A program made the position numbers and the translations under genes. Positions 1-7,411 of a stretch of 64,000 nt of DNA are shown piece by piece. Numbering within the stretch: position 1 is the stretch's first letter; every line of letters starts with the position of its first letter. Below the pieces are notes generated by a model. The model searched no databases and was not told where the DNA came from. It saw nothing but the letters and a program-made list of their open reading frames with translations. Source of the DNA: an uncultured Acidimicrobiales bacterium (GTDB lineage: Bacteria > Actinomycetota > Acidimicrobiia > Acidimicrobiales > SHLQ01); NCBI GenBank assembly GCA_937922235.1, contig CAKZVC010000047.1:1-64000 (forward strand), read 5' to 3'.

Positions 1-590
1 ACATACCCGACGTACACCTCGATGATGTTTGGATCTCCTTCGAAGTCCATGCCCCAGACCGAGTCGAGCAACTCGGTTTTGGACACCACCTGCGGTGATC
101 GACGAATCAGCGTTTCCAGGACGGAGAACTCGCGGGGCGTGAGTTCGATCTTCGTGTCGGCCCGCCGACATTCCATCGAGCCAGGATCGAGTTCGAGATC
201 GCCGATGGCCATGACCACCGGACGGGCCGCCGCCCCTCGACGCGCGAGCGATCGCAGCCGGGCCACGAGCACGACATACGAAAAAGGTTTGCGAAGGTAG
301 TCATCGGCCCCAAGGTCGAACGCGTCCGCCTCGTCGTACTCGCCGTCCTTTGCGGTGAGCATGATGATCGGCGTCCACACCTCGCGCTCACGAAGCTTGC
401 GACAGATCGAATAGCCGTTGAGTCCCGGCAACATGATGTCGAGCACGATCGCGTCGTACTCGCCCTCGGTGGCGCGCCACAGTCCGTCGATGCCGTCCGC
501 CTCATGATCAACCGACATGCCCTCAGCGCCTAATCCGCGGCTGATCGAGTCGGCCAAGGTGGTTTCGTCTTCGACGAGGAGAACTCTCAT
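1..590 (-). CDS. OmpR/PhoB-family response regulator (partial, C-terminus beyond left edge)
   Basis: Cytoplasmic two-component response regulator. Reading down from the ATG at 588-590 the protein begins MRVLLVEDETT, with acidic-pocket E7/D8, phospho-acceptor D51 in the IVLDIMLPG stretch and the conserved lysine in LRKPF. This is a complete receiver domain followed by the start of a winged-helix DNA-binding domain (LTPREFSVLETLI, then ELLDSVWG). The last residues lie off the window, so the partner kinase is probably also to the left. It is transcribed away from the acidic secreted protein at 725, so the two share a control region. Family assignment is secure; the signal and regulon cannot be told from sequence. 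Confidence 0.93.
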   Translation of the reverse strand, partial: MRVLLVEDETTLADSISRGLGAEGMSVDHEADGIDGLWRATEGEYDAIVLDIMLPGLNGYSICRKLREREVWTPIIMLTAKDGEYDEADAFDLGADDYLRKPFSYVVLVARLRSLARRGAAARPVVMAIGDLELDPGSMECRRADTKIELTPREFSVLETLIRRSPQVVSKTELLDSVWGMDFEGDPNIIEVYVGY

Positions 591-724
591 GTCGATCAGT
601 GTTGCGGACGGTTCCTGAGAGCCAGCTGAGAAGGCTCTCAGCATCTCTCAGGTGCGCTTCAGGCGTGAGGTTCATGGTGTCTGTGCGTCGCCGACCGGCA
701 GCGCGTTGACTTAGGAGAAACACC

Positions 725-1513
725 ATGGAAGACATCCCCCACTCATCCACATCAACCGCGAAGGCAGGGCTGCTCGGCGGCCTTGTTGGAGCTGTAGGAC
801 TCGCCGTCTCTGTTGTTGTACTTAGCAGCACCGCCGGCGCATCATCTGAGCGTCCGGCAGATGAGCTCGTCCCCACACCCGCTGAAGCGGAGGTGATCGT
901 CGAAGCCGATGAAGACGTACCGGCTGGATACGAAGCGGCGTACTCATGCTTCGACGATGTGGCCGAGAAATTTGGCCTCGACTTCGAGAGCGATATCGAC
1001 GAGGAGATCGTCGACGCCATCGACTGGGATGCGCTCGACGCAGAATCTGAGAAGTGCAACGACCTGTTTCCACAGGACGTGCAAGATCAGATCGCAGCTG
1101 AGGAAGCGCAGTTCGAGGAGTACAACATCTGTGTGTCAGACGCATTCAGCGCTGCTGGTTTTGATGGCGACATCGACGGGGAAGGAATTCTCGTCGAGGA
1201 GCTCGACTTCGATGGGATCGTCTCGGTCTTCGATGGCGACGAAGAAACACTCGCAGCCTTCGGTGAGGGCGATGGTTCGATCACTATCACCAAGGCTGGC
1301 GACGAGATCGCTGTGTCGACGAATGGTGACGTGACTGTCGAAACGTTCGCACTCGAAGATCTTGAAGCCAACTTCGCCGAGGAGGCTGATGCGATGTTCG
1401 AAGACGATCCGGCATTCGAGGAGTTCGATGCAGCGCTTGCTGGTTGCGACGACGAGCTGCCAGAAGGGTTCGACTTCGAGGCTGAACTCGCAGAGGAACT
1501 GATCGAGAACTAG
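725..1513 (+). CDS. Acidic secreted or membrane-anchored protein, unknown function
   Basis: 262 residues that I do not recognise. Residues about 13-40 form one hydrophobic stretch (GLLGGLVGAVGLAVSVVVLS) acting as a signal peptide or anchor. The rest is extremely rich in Asp and Glu, with four widely spaced cysteines (in YSCFDD, EKCNDL, NICVSD and AGCDDE) that could form two disulfides outside the membrane. The start is supported by AGGAGA about 7 bases upstream of the ATG. It is divergent from the OmpR-type regulator, a common layout for a regulated envelope target, but that link is inference. A hairpin terminator follows. Confidence 0.75.
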   Translation: MEDIPHSSTSTAKAGLLGGLVGAVGLAVSVVVLSSTAGASSERPADELVPTPAEAEVIVEADEDVPAGYEAAYSCFDDVAEKFGLDFESDIDEEIVDAIDWDALDAESEKCNDLFPQDVQDQIAAEEAQFEEYNICVSDAFSAAGFDGDIDGEGILVEELDFDGIVSVFDGDEETLAAFGEGDGSITITKAGDEIAVSTNGDVTVETFALEDLEANFAEEADAMFEDDPAFEEFDAALAGCDDELPEGFDFEAELAEELIEN

Positions 1514-1536
1514 CCACACCATCCCCTTCGTGACGG

Positions 1537-1571
1537 GGCGGCGCCTACACCTACGGGCAGTGGGTGCCGCC
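1537..1571 (+). terminator. Hairpin terminator after the acidic secreted protein
   Basis: GGCGGCGCC (1537-1545) pairs with GGTGCCGCC (1563-1571), nine pairs with one G-T wobble and a 17-base loop, followed by the T-rich TTGTTCGCGTTT. It separates the gene ending at 1513 from the ABC transporter at 1616. The T run is weak, so termination efficiency is uncertain. Confidence 0.55.
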
Positions 1572-1615
1572 TTGTTCGCGTTTCGGCAAGGTCCGTGCTG
1601 GACTAGATTCGCCAG

Positions 1616-2557
1616 ATGGAGAACGTGATTGAGACAGCGGGACTCAAACGGAGCTTCGGGGATGTCCATGCCGTGCGCGGCGTCGACCTCACCGTTGCGA
1701 AGGGCGAGATTTACGGATTCCTCGGCCCAAACGGCGCAGGCAAGTCGACGGTGGTGAAGATGCTCACCACCTTGCTCACACCATCTGAAGGATCCGCCAC
1801 CGTATTGGGGTACGACGTGGTCACCGGAGCCGACGAGATTCGACTGCGCATCGGCGCAGCCCTCCAGGACGCATCCCTCGACGACAAGCAAAGTGGACGT
1901 GAGATCCTCCAGCTTCAGGGCGCGCTTTATGGCTTGACCAAGTCTGAAGTTGCCCAGCGAATCGACGAGCTCTCGACACTCATCGAGTTCGATGCCATCG
2001 ACCGCTGGATACGTGAGTACTCCGGCGGTATGAAGCGGCGACTCGACCTCGCCGCATCGCTCATGCACAACCCCGATCTGCTCTTCCTCGACGAGCCGAC
2101 CACCGGCCTCGACCCCACCAGCCGTGCGCAAGTCTGGGAAGAAGTTCGGGCGCTCAACTCACAACTCGACACGACCATCTTTCTCACCACCCAGTACCTC
2201 GAAGAAGCTGACGAGCTCGCCGACCGAGTGGGCATTATCAGCGATGGCTTGATCGTGGGCGAAGGCACTCCCGACGATCTGAAGCGCTCGGTCGGCGCCG
2301 ATGTGATTCAGGTTCGCCTCGACTCCGATGACGAACCCGCAGTCGCTGCGCTCGAAGCGCTCGACGTTGTCGACAAGGTGGAGCGCGGCCCGAAGTCGCT
2401 GCTCGTTTCCGTGAGCAACGGTGCGGCTTCAGTCTCGCCGGTCGCCGTCACTCTCGACGGCATCGGCGCTCAGGTTGCCGAGCTCACCCTCCGCACCCCA
2501 ACACTCGACGATGTGTTCCTCGAACTCACCGGCGCACGAATCGAGGTCTCGGCATGA
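1616..2557 (+). CDS. ABC-2 type exporter ATP-binding protein (DrrA-like)
   Basis: ATPase subunit of a DrrAB-type exporter that drives efflux of drugs, lipids or similar hydrophobic substrates. 313 residues: Walker A GPNGAGKST at 37-45, signature YSGGMKRRLDL from 135, Walker B LLFLDEP at 155-161, D-loop TTGLDP and a switch region TIFLTTQYLEEADELADRV, which is typical of the daunorubicin-resistance subfamily. The C-terminal 80 residues match the accessory domain seen in DrrA proteins. The stop overlaps the permease start by four bases (ATGA), so the two are translationally coupled. The substrate is unknown. Confidence 0.93.
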   Translation: MENVIETAGLKRSFGDVHAVRGVDLTVAKGEIYGFLGPNGAGKSTVVKMLTTLLTPSEGSATVLGYDVVTGADEIRLRIGAALQDASLDDKQSGREILQLQGALYGLTKSEVAQRIDELSTLIEFDAIDRWIREYSGGMKRRLDLAASLMHNPDLLFLDEPTTGLDPTSRAQVWEEVRALNSQLDTTIFLTTQYLEEADELADRVGIISDGLIVGEGTPDDLKRSVGADVIQVRLDSDDEPAVAALEALDVVDKVERGPKSLLVSVSNGAASVSPVAVTLDGIGAQVAELTLRTPTLDDVFLELTGARIEVSA

Positions 2558-3399
2558 GCGAACAGAAGCCACCAGCAATCATTCAAGACGCAGCACCCAC
2601 CATCACGCGTTCGAACGTGCGAGCGAAGCCATCGGGCTTCTTCAAGGACATGTTCACGATCGCCGGTCGAGCGCTTCGCGGTATTCCTCGCGAGCCCGAG
2701 TCGTTCATCCCGGCGCTGTTCATCCCGGCGTTCTTCTTCATCGTCAACATCGGCGCGCTGCAGGACCTGACCGAGAGCATCCCCGGAGCTGACGGCTTCA
2801 GCTATCGGAACTTCCAGCTGCCGACCGCGATCATCTTTGCGGTCACCGGCATCAGCCGCGCACCGGGCCTGGTCACCGATATCCAACAGGGCTACTTCGA
2901 CCGTCTGCTCCTCAGCCCGGCGAAGCGCTTGCCGCTTCTCCTTGGGCTCATGGTGGCCGACTTCGCATTGGTCGTCTTCCTCTGCATCCCGGTCATCGTG
3001 CTCGGCCTCATTCTCGGCGTGAGCTTCGGAACTGGGCCCCTCGGGCTGCTTCTCTTTGTGCTGATGGGCGCGCTGTGGGGCTTGGCGTTCACCGGGTTCC
3101 CGTATGCGATCGCGTTGAAGACGGCGAACCCCGGAGCGGTGGCGTCGAGTTTCATCTTATTCTTCCCGTTCGCGTTCCTCACGTCGTCGACCGTGCCTCT
3201 CGACCAGCTCACCGGCTGGCTGCGCACGATCGCTCGTTACAACCCGATCACGTACGTTCTCGAAGGCATGCGGTCGTTGCTCAGCGATGGCTGGGATTGG
3301 GCATCGATCGGCAAGGGCCTTCTCGCCATCGCCCTTCTCGGCGCGGTCAGCCAAACCCTGGCGCTCAAAGCACTCAAAGGCCGAGTCTCGCGCGGCTAG
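2554..3399 (+). CDS. ABC-2 type exporter permease (DrrB-like)
   Basis: Membrane partner of the upstream ATPase; 281 residues with six predicted membrane spans. A cytoplasmic N-terminal tail precedes the first span (LFIPAFFFIVNIGALQ); the middle has VVFLCIPVIVLGLILGVSFG and the C-terminal part ASIGKGLLAIALLGAVSQ. The PLDQLTGWLRTIARYNPITY stretch before the last span is the usual ABC-2 permease signature. It starts within the stop of the ATPase gene. The last codons and stop (3377-3404) are repeated almost exactly at 3761-3788 in the following gene-free region. Confidence 0.92.
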   Translation: MSEQKPPAIIQDAAPTITRSNVRAKPSGFFKDMFTIAGRALRGIPREPESFIPALFIPAFFFIVNIGALQDLTESIPGADGFSYRNFQLPTAIIFAVTGISRAPGLVTDIQQGYFDRLLLSPAKRLPLLLGLMVADFALVVFLCIPVIVLGLILGVSFGTGPLGLLLFVLMGALWGLAFTGFPYAIALKTANPGAVASSFILFFPFAFLTSSTVPLDQLTGWLRTIARYNPITYVLEGMRSLLSDGWDWASIGKGLLAIALLGAVSQTLALKALKGRVSRG

Positions 3400-3492
3400 A
3401 GGTATCAGCTCAGCCCTGACGGGCTTCCCCGAACCCGAGTTTGTTGCTGACGCCCCAAAAATCGCTCAGAGAAAGCTGACGCGTACACAGTC

Positions 3493-3505
3493 GGTGCCAG
3501 GCACC
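3493..3505. repeat. GGTGCC-A-GGCACC palindrome, copy 1
   Basis: Perfect 6+1+6 palindrome GGTGCCAGGCACC. The same word occurs exactly at 3716-3728, and variants form the arms of larger hairpins nearby. Such GTGCC/GGCAC words resemble REP-type repeats mobilised by RAYT transposases; no RAYT gene is in this window. Confidence 0.75.
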
Positions 3506-3568
3506 AAATCGCCAGTTGAACGAATGCAGCGCGGCGAATCGGTGTGGGCATTTGGTCCGGCCAAAAAG

Positions 3569-3610
3569 TTTGTACCTGGCACCAATTGACCGTTTGGTGC
3601 CAGGTACAAA
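3569..3610. repeat. Perfect 17-bp hairpin built on TACCTGGCACC
   Basis: Arm 3569-3585 (TTTGTACCTGGCACCAA) pairs perfectly with 3594-3610 (TTGGTGCCAGGTACAAA) around an 8-base spacer. It carries the same GGTGCCAGG core as the smaller palindromes. There is no T run that would favour a simple terminator. Confidence 0.85.
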
Positions 3611-3715
3611 TTTCGGAAAATCGCTGAGATCATTCTGAACTCAACGCTGAATGGAGATCAGCAGGAGATCCACGCTGCATCGATCTGCGACACACTGAAC
3701 CTCCGCCGTGCATAT

Positions 3716-3752
3716 GGTGCCAGGCACCGGAAGCAGGTTTTGTGCCAGGCAC
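3716..3752. repeat. GGTGCC-A-GGCACC palindrome pair, copies 2 and 3
   Basis: 3716-3728 is an exact GGTGCCAGGCACC; 3742-3752 is GTGCCAGGCAC, a shortened copy 13 bases further on. They lie immediately before the duplicated permease tail. Confidence 0.7.
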
Positions 3753-3760
3753 CCTTCTTC

Positions 3761-3788
3761 AAGGCCGAGTCTCCCGCGGATAGAGGTA
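3761..3788 (+). repeat. Second copy of the permease 3' end
   Basis: 28 bases identical at 26 positions to 3377-3404, the last codons, stop and first untranslated bases of the ABC permease. The period is 384 bases. The spacer carries the palindromes, suggesting an insertion with flanking duplication or a local segmental duplication. Confidence 0.75.
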
Positions 3789-3874
3789 CCTGGTTCCTAT
3801 TCGCAATTTGGAACGTGGCACCTTTTTCCAAAAAGGTGCCACGTTCCTTTTGCGTGAAAGGAGCCTGGTACCTC
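3783..3874. repeat. Nested palindrome with an 18-bp perfect inner hairpin
   Basis: Inner arms 3810-3827 and 3830-3847 are perfect complements (GGAACGTGGCACCTTTTT and its reverse) separated only by CC. Outer arms 3783-3797 (GAGGTACCTGGTTCC) and 3860-3874 (GGAGCCTGGTACCTC) pair with one central mismatch and one wobble. It would extrude as a cruciform or form a very stable RNA hairpin. Confidence 0.8.
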
Positions 3875-3875
3875 A

Positions 3876-3910
3876 ATGTCGGCTTCCGCGGATCTGGGCG
3901 GAAGTCCCAG
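3876..3910 (+). repeat. Dispersed hairpin element, copy A
   Basis: Begins ATGTCGG, then the core TTCCGCGGATCT, then the hairpin CTGGG (3894-3898), loop CGGAAGT, CCCAG (3906-3910). The other copies are at 20178, 20246 and 56518. Stem bases differ between copies but remain paired. It sits 58 bases upstream of the Ada-AlkA start, so it could fall in that gene's leader. Confidence 0.7.
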
Positions 3911-3967
3911 AACATCACTGTCTGAAAACCGCTAGTTGTTTGGACTTGGTCCGGGCATGATGAAGCC

Positions 3968-5425
3968 ATGGACACAACGACGCCACTTCGATTCGACGAG
4001 GATCGGTGCTACGACGCATTGGTGAGTCGAGACCGCCGGTTCGATGGACAGTTCATCGCGGCGATTACCTCGACCGGTATCTACTGCCGTCCGAGCTGTC
4101 CAGCGCCCGTACGTCCGCATCGCAAGAACGTCAAGGTCTTCGCAACCGCAGCGGCCGCACAACTCGCCGGGTTCCGCTCGTGCAAGCGGTGCCGCCCCGA
4201 TGCTGCTCCTGGTTCTCCTGAATGGGACCAGCGCGGAGATCTTGTGGGTCGGGCCATGCGGCTGATCGAGCGCGGTGAGGTCGACCGGGTTGGCGTCGCC
4301 GGCATTGCCGAACAGCTCTTCGTAAGCGAACGCCACCTCAATCGCGTACTGAACGAGGCACTCGGCGCGGGACCAATCGCGCTAGCGCGAGCTCAGCGGG
4401 CGAACCTCGCCCGGGTGCTGCTCGAAACAACAACCATGTCGGTCACCGATACGGCATTCGCGTCGGGTTTCTCGAGCGTGCGCCAGTTCAACGACACCAT
4501 GCGCGCCGTCTACGACCGAACACCAAGCGCGATCCGCAATGCGCGTCTCGCATCCGGTGGCGCTCCCGCTGCGGGCGGGGTCGAGCTCAAGCTCTGGCTG
4601 CCCGCTCGCGAACCGATCGACCATGCATGGATGTTCGGATTCCTCAGTGGACATGGCCTACCTGGAGTGTCGTCAGGAACCAACACATCGTTCGAGCGGA
4701 CCCTTCGACTTGCGAGTGGCGACGCTCACGTCTCGATTGAAGCCGACCCAAAGAATGACGCCGGTGTCTGGGCGACGTTCACGCTCGAACACATCAGCGA
4801 CCTCTCCGACGCGATTGCCCGGGTACGACGACTGTTCGACCTCGACGCCGACCCATTCCACATCGATGAGACGCTCGGCGTCGACCCAGTCATCGGGCCG
4901 CTCCGCCAACAGCGTCCAGGAGTTCGGGTTCCCGGCTCAGTCGACGGGTTCGAGGCCGCCATCGGCGCCATTATCGGCCAGCAGATCTCGGTCGCGGGTG
5001 CCCGAACCCTCGTCGGACGCGTGGTCGCCGCAGCCAACATCGACATCGACCAAGACGAACGCTCTTACTTCCCGACCGCAGAACACATGGCCGAGCTCGA
5101 CCTCACCACGATCGGGCTCACGAATGCCCGACAACGCACGATCCGAGCACTCACCGACGCTGTGCTCCACGATGACCTCGTGCTCGATGTTGGCGTCGAT
5201 CGTCTACAGGTTCGTGAACAGCTCTTGGCGCTCCCGGGCATCGGGCCGTGGACCGCCGACGTAATTGCGATGCGAGCACTTGGCGACACCGACGTGATGC
5301 TTGCCGGAGACCTCGTCATCAAACGCCGGCTCGACGAGTTCAACATTTCTTCCACCGACCACCTTGCGCCCTGGCGGTCCTATGCCGCCTGCACACTGTG
5401 GGCAACCCGCACCGACGACCGCTAG
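3968..5425 (+). CDS. alkA: Ada-type regulator fused to DNA-3-methyladenine glycosylase II
   Basis: 485-residue DNA alkylation repair protein. Residues about 8-80 are the Ada zinc domain, with ligands C40, C44, C72 and C75 (YCRPSC and SCKRC); C40 is the position that accepts methyl groups from phosphotriesters in Ada. Residues 90-190 are an AraC-type HTH (GVAGIAEQLFVSERHLNR, FSSVRQFNDTMRAVY). The rest is AlkA: an N-terminal sheet domain, then HhH-GPD with LPGIGPWTADVIAMRALG and the catalytic aspartate in LAGDLVIKR. The protein can therefore sense methylated DNA, activate transcription and excise alkylated bases. The methyltransferase activity of classical Ada is supplied by the next gene, 20 bases downstream. 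Confidence 0.95.
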   Translation: MDTTTPLRFDEDRCYDALVSRDRRFDGQFIAAITSTGIYCRPSCPAPVRPHRKNVKVFATAAAAQLAGFRSCKRCRPDAAPGSPEWDQRGDLVGRAMRLIERGEVDRVGVAGIAEQLFVSERHLNRVLNEALGAGPIALARAQRANLARVLLETTTMSVTDTAFASGFSSVRQFNDTMRAVYDRTPSAIRNARLASGGAPAAGGVELKLWLPAREPIDHAWMFGFLSGHGLPGVSSGTNTSFERTLRLASGDAHVSIEADPKNDAGVWATFTLEHISDLSDAIARVRRLFDLDADPFHIDETLGVDPVIGPLRQQRPGVRVPGSVDGFEAAIGAIIGQQISVAGARTLVGRVVAAANIDIDQDERSYFPTAEHMAELDLTTIGLTNARQRTIRALTDAVLHDDLVLDVGVDRLQVREQLLALPGIGPWTADVIAMRALGDTDVMLAGDLVIKRRLDEFNISSTDHLAPWRSYAACTLWATRTDDR

Positions 5426-5445
5426 ACACTTCGAGAGGCACACAC

Positions 5446-5973
5446 ATGACGACCACATCTATTGGCACATCCACGAACGACTCGCTGACGTCAGCAGTCA
5501 TGGACTCTCCTATGGGCGAGCTCACGATCGTCGCATCCGACGCTGGTCTTCGAGCAATCCTCTGGCCAAGCGAACGCGACGGCCGCGTCACGTTTGACGA
5601 GCACGTTGAGCCGGGCACCCATCCGGTGATCGACAGAACGATCGCGCAGCTCGGCGAATACATCGCCGGTGACCGACACGACTTCGACCTGCCGCTCGAC
5701 CTCGTCGGCACCGACTTTCAAAAGGACGTTTGGGCGGGGCTTGCTCGCATCCCGTTCGGCGAGACCCAAAGCTACGGCGAGCTGGCCGACGAGCTCGACA
5801 AGCCGGGAGCGGCCCGAGCAGTTGGGGCGGCGACTGGACGCAACCCAATCTCGATCGTTGTGCCATGCCATCGACTGGTCGGCGCATCGGGCAAGCTGAC
5901 CGGGTTTGCTGGCGGAATTGATTCGAAGCGGTGGCTCCTCACGCACGAAGCGGGCGAAGCGAGCCTGTTCTAG
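5446..5973 (+). CDS. ogt: Methylated-DNA--protein-cysteine methyltransferase
   Basis: 175 residues; repairs O6-alkylguanine by irreversible transfer to its own cysteine. The active-site motif IVVPCHRLVGASGKLTGFAG is intact, preceded by the DNA-binding segment FGETQSYGELA and the arginine-finger helix AARAVGAATGRNP. I chose the ATG at 5446, which has GAGAGG 8 bases upstream and gives a normal Ogt length; the same frame is open upstream, but that part overlaps the AlkA gene. It likely forms one operon with the Ada-AlkA fusion, which should induce it. Its stop overlaps the stop of the convergent acetyltransferase. Confidence 0.95.
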   Translation: MTTTSIGTSTNDSLTSAVMDSPMGELTIVASDAGLRAILWPSERDGRVTFDEHVEPGTHPVIDRTIAQLGEYIAGDRHDFDLPLDLVGTDFQKDVWAGLARIPFGETQSYGELADELDKPGAARAVGAATGRNPISIVVPCHRLVGASGKLTGFAGGIDSKRWLLTHEAGEASLF

Positions 5974-6560
5974 TCGAGCTCTTTGACCAGCAGGATCCAC
6001 GAGCCTTCCGGGTCGGATCCGTAGAACGGCACGAACGGTCGTCGATCCCACTCGGTGTATCCATGGCGTTCGTACAACCGGAGCGCATCGACGTTGAACG
6101 ATCCGGCCATCAATGTCACAAGTGAGCAACCTGCGGCTGCGGCCTTCTGTTCGGCAAGGTCGAGAAGTGTGGTGCCGATGCCCTGTCCTCGACCTTCGGG
6201 ATGCACTGCGACAACCGAGATGTACCAACTTCCTTCCGCGAGGTCTTTGAGTTCGTTGAGGGGTTTCAGCACCGAGGCGATCGTGGGATTGTCAGGCGTG
6301 CTCGTCGGTGGCGACACGAAGCTATTCATTCCACCGATCAACCGGCCGCCGCGTTCAACTACATCCCAGTGGGCAAGGTGGTTAACCGACGTGGTGTCGG
6401 TCTCGAGTATCTGTCGACCGAGCTCGAGACTAGATTGTCCGGCGTTTGCCATCTCGCCCCACAGCCAGCTGATGAAGCGACGCGACGCCGCATCGGAGAA
6501 CAGGACGAGCTCAGCGCTGTCGCTGGCTTCTGCGGGACGGACCTGCGCCGAATCAGACAT
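5970..6560 (-). CDS. GNAT-family N-acetyltransferase
   Basis: 196 residues. The acetyl-CoA binding segment is clear: ISVVAVHPEGRGQGIGTTLLDLAEQKA (motif A, R/Q-x-x-G-x-G/A) followed by motif B LYERHGYTEWDRRPF. The start is the ATG complementary to 6558-6560; the frame continues upstream but would run through the control region of the divergent hemolysin III gene. The substrate is unknown. Confidence 0.85.
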   Translation of the reverse strand: MSDSAQVRPAEASDSAELVLFSDAASRRFISWLWGEMANAGQSSLELGRQILETDTTSVNHLAHWDVVERGGRLIGGMNSFVSPPTSTPDNPTIASVLKPLNELKDLAEGSWYISVVAVHPEGRGQGIGTTLLDLAEQKAAAAGCSLVTLMAGSFNVDALRLYERHGYTEWDRRPFVPFYGSDPEGSWILLVKELD

Positions 6561-6585
6561 TGCTTCACCGTAGAGCCCGGACAAA

Positions 6586-6599
6586 TTACCAGTCGGTAA
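6586..6599. promoter_or_regulatory. Palindrome TTACC-AGTC-GGTAA between divergent genes
   Basis: Perfect 5+4+5 inverted repeat in the 70-base gap between the acetyltransferase (left) and hemolysin III gene (right). Its size and sequence resemble TetR-family operators. No TetR gene lies alongside, so the regulator would act from elsewhere. Confidence 0.45.
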
Positions 6600-6630
6600 C
6601 TTCAGCTGTCGTCGTCTACACTCAGTCCCA

Positions 6631-7329
6631 ATGCAGGACACGATCGCCGACACTCCCGAATACGCAGGTTCTGTCGAACGGAGCGCGTCCGGTGAGGTCA
6701 AGCCACTATTCCGCGGCTTTAGCCATCTCCTTGCGTTCTCGAGCGCCCTCACGTTGGCACCCCTGCTGATAGTCTTTACTCCTGGCGTCGCCGACCGGTT
6801 CATCATGGCCATCTACGCCATCGCAATCGTTGGCCTCTTCGGCATCAGCGCGCTCTACCATCGCAACAACTGGGGACCGAAGGGCGCGTCGATCGTTCGC
6901 CGTCTCGATCACTCGATGATCTTTGTCGCCACTGCAGCGACCCACACTCCAATCGCCCTGATCGCTCTACCAACCAAGCCAGGTTGGGTGCTCTTCGGAA
7001 TCGTGTGGACAGGAGCCGTTGTCGGCATCGTCTTCAGACTGTTCTTTACCGACGCCCCGTACTGGATGGTCTCGATTCCGTACGTCCTCGTTGGCTGGTC
7101 GTCGATCTTTGTGATCAATCATGTGTGGAACTCGCTCCACTTGGCTGCGTTCATCTTGTTGCTGGTCGGTGGCGGTTTGTACACCGTCGGTGCGATCATC
7201 TACGCAGCCCACCGGCCGAACCCGTGGCCGCAGCACTTTGGCTATCACGAGATCTTTCATGCGTTCACTATTGGTGGCGCGGCGTGCCACTACGTCGTGA
7301 TCGCCATTTTCGTGCGAAGCCTTGCCTGA
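6631..7329 (+). CDS. Hemolysin III / PAQR-family membrane protein
   Basis: 232 residues with seven predicted membrane spans. The family metal-site residues are present: SALYHR near span 2, RRLDHSMIF with the following THTP, and HEIFHAFTIGGAACHY near the C-terminus. Bacterial members (TrhA/YqfA type) influence membrane energetics and fluidity; the hemolysin name is historical. The protein has about 30 extra residues before the first span. It is divergent from the acetyltransferase, with a TTACC/GGTAA palindrome between them. Confidence 0.92.
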   Translation: MQDTIADTPEYAGSVERSASGEVKPLFRGFSHLLAFSSALTLAPLLIVFTPGVADRFIMAIYAIAIVGLFGISALYHRNNWGPKGASIVRRLDHSMIFVATAATHTPIALIALPTKPGWVLFGIVWTGAVVGIVFRLFFTDAPYWMVSIPYVLVGWSSIFVINHVWNSLHLAAFILLLVGGGLYTVGAIIYAAHRPNPWPQHFGYHEIFHAFTIGGAACHYVVIAIFVRSLA

Positions 7330-7335
7330 CATGAC

Positions 7336-7393
7336 CGATTCGTAACGAATCGACGCGAAAACTTCACGCAGAAGTTCGGACACTCAGCGTGAG
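7336..7393. promoter_or_regulatory. Three consecutive inverted repeats after hemolysin III
   Basis: CGATTCGT-A-ACGAATCG (7336-7352), AACTTC-ACGCA-GAAGTT (7360-7376) and CTCA-GCG-TGAG (7383-7393) follow each other in the 82-base gap before the secreted protein at 7412. The first could end the hemolysin III transcript; any could be operators for the next gene. Confidence 0.4.
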
Positions 7394-7411
7394 ATCGCGT
7401 AGGTTTCGCCT

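Larger units (their letters stand above)
3400..3967. other. 568-base gene-free region packed with palindromes and repeats
   Basis: No convincing gene is present; the ORFs here are short and lack family features. The region holds a near-copy of the permease 3' end (3761-3788), several GGTGCC/GGCACC palindromes, two long perfect hairpins, and one copy of a dispersed hairpin element ending about 60 bases before the alkylation-repair gene. Base composition is more AT-rich than the neighbouring genes. It may be a nest of REP-like elements or the debris of a mobile element. Confidence 0.7.

Noticed and set aside
1136..2131. 331-codon open frame on the minus strand opposite the acidic protein and the ABC ATPase
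   Set aside because: No domain or start signal; the opposite frame encodes a clear ABC ATPase. Long antisense frames are common at this GC content.
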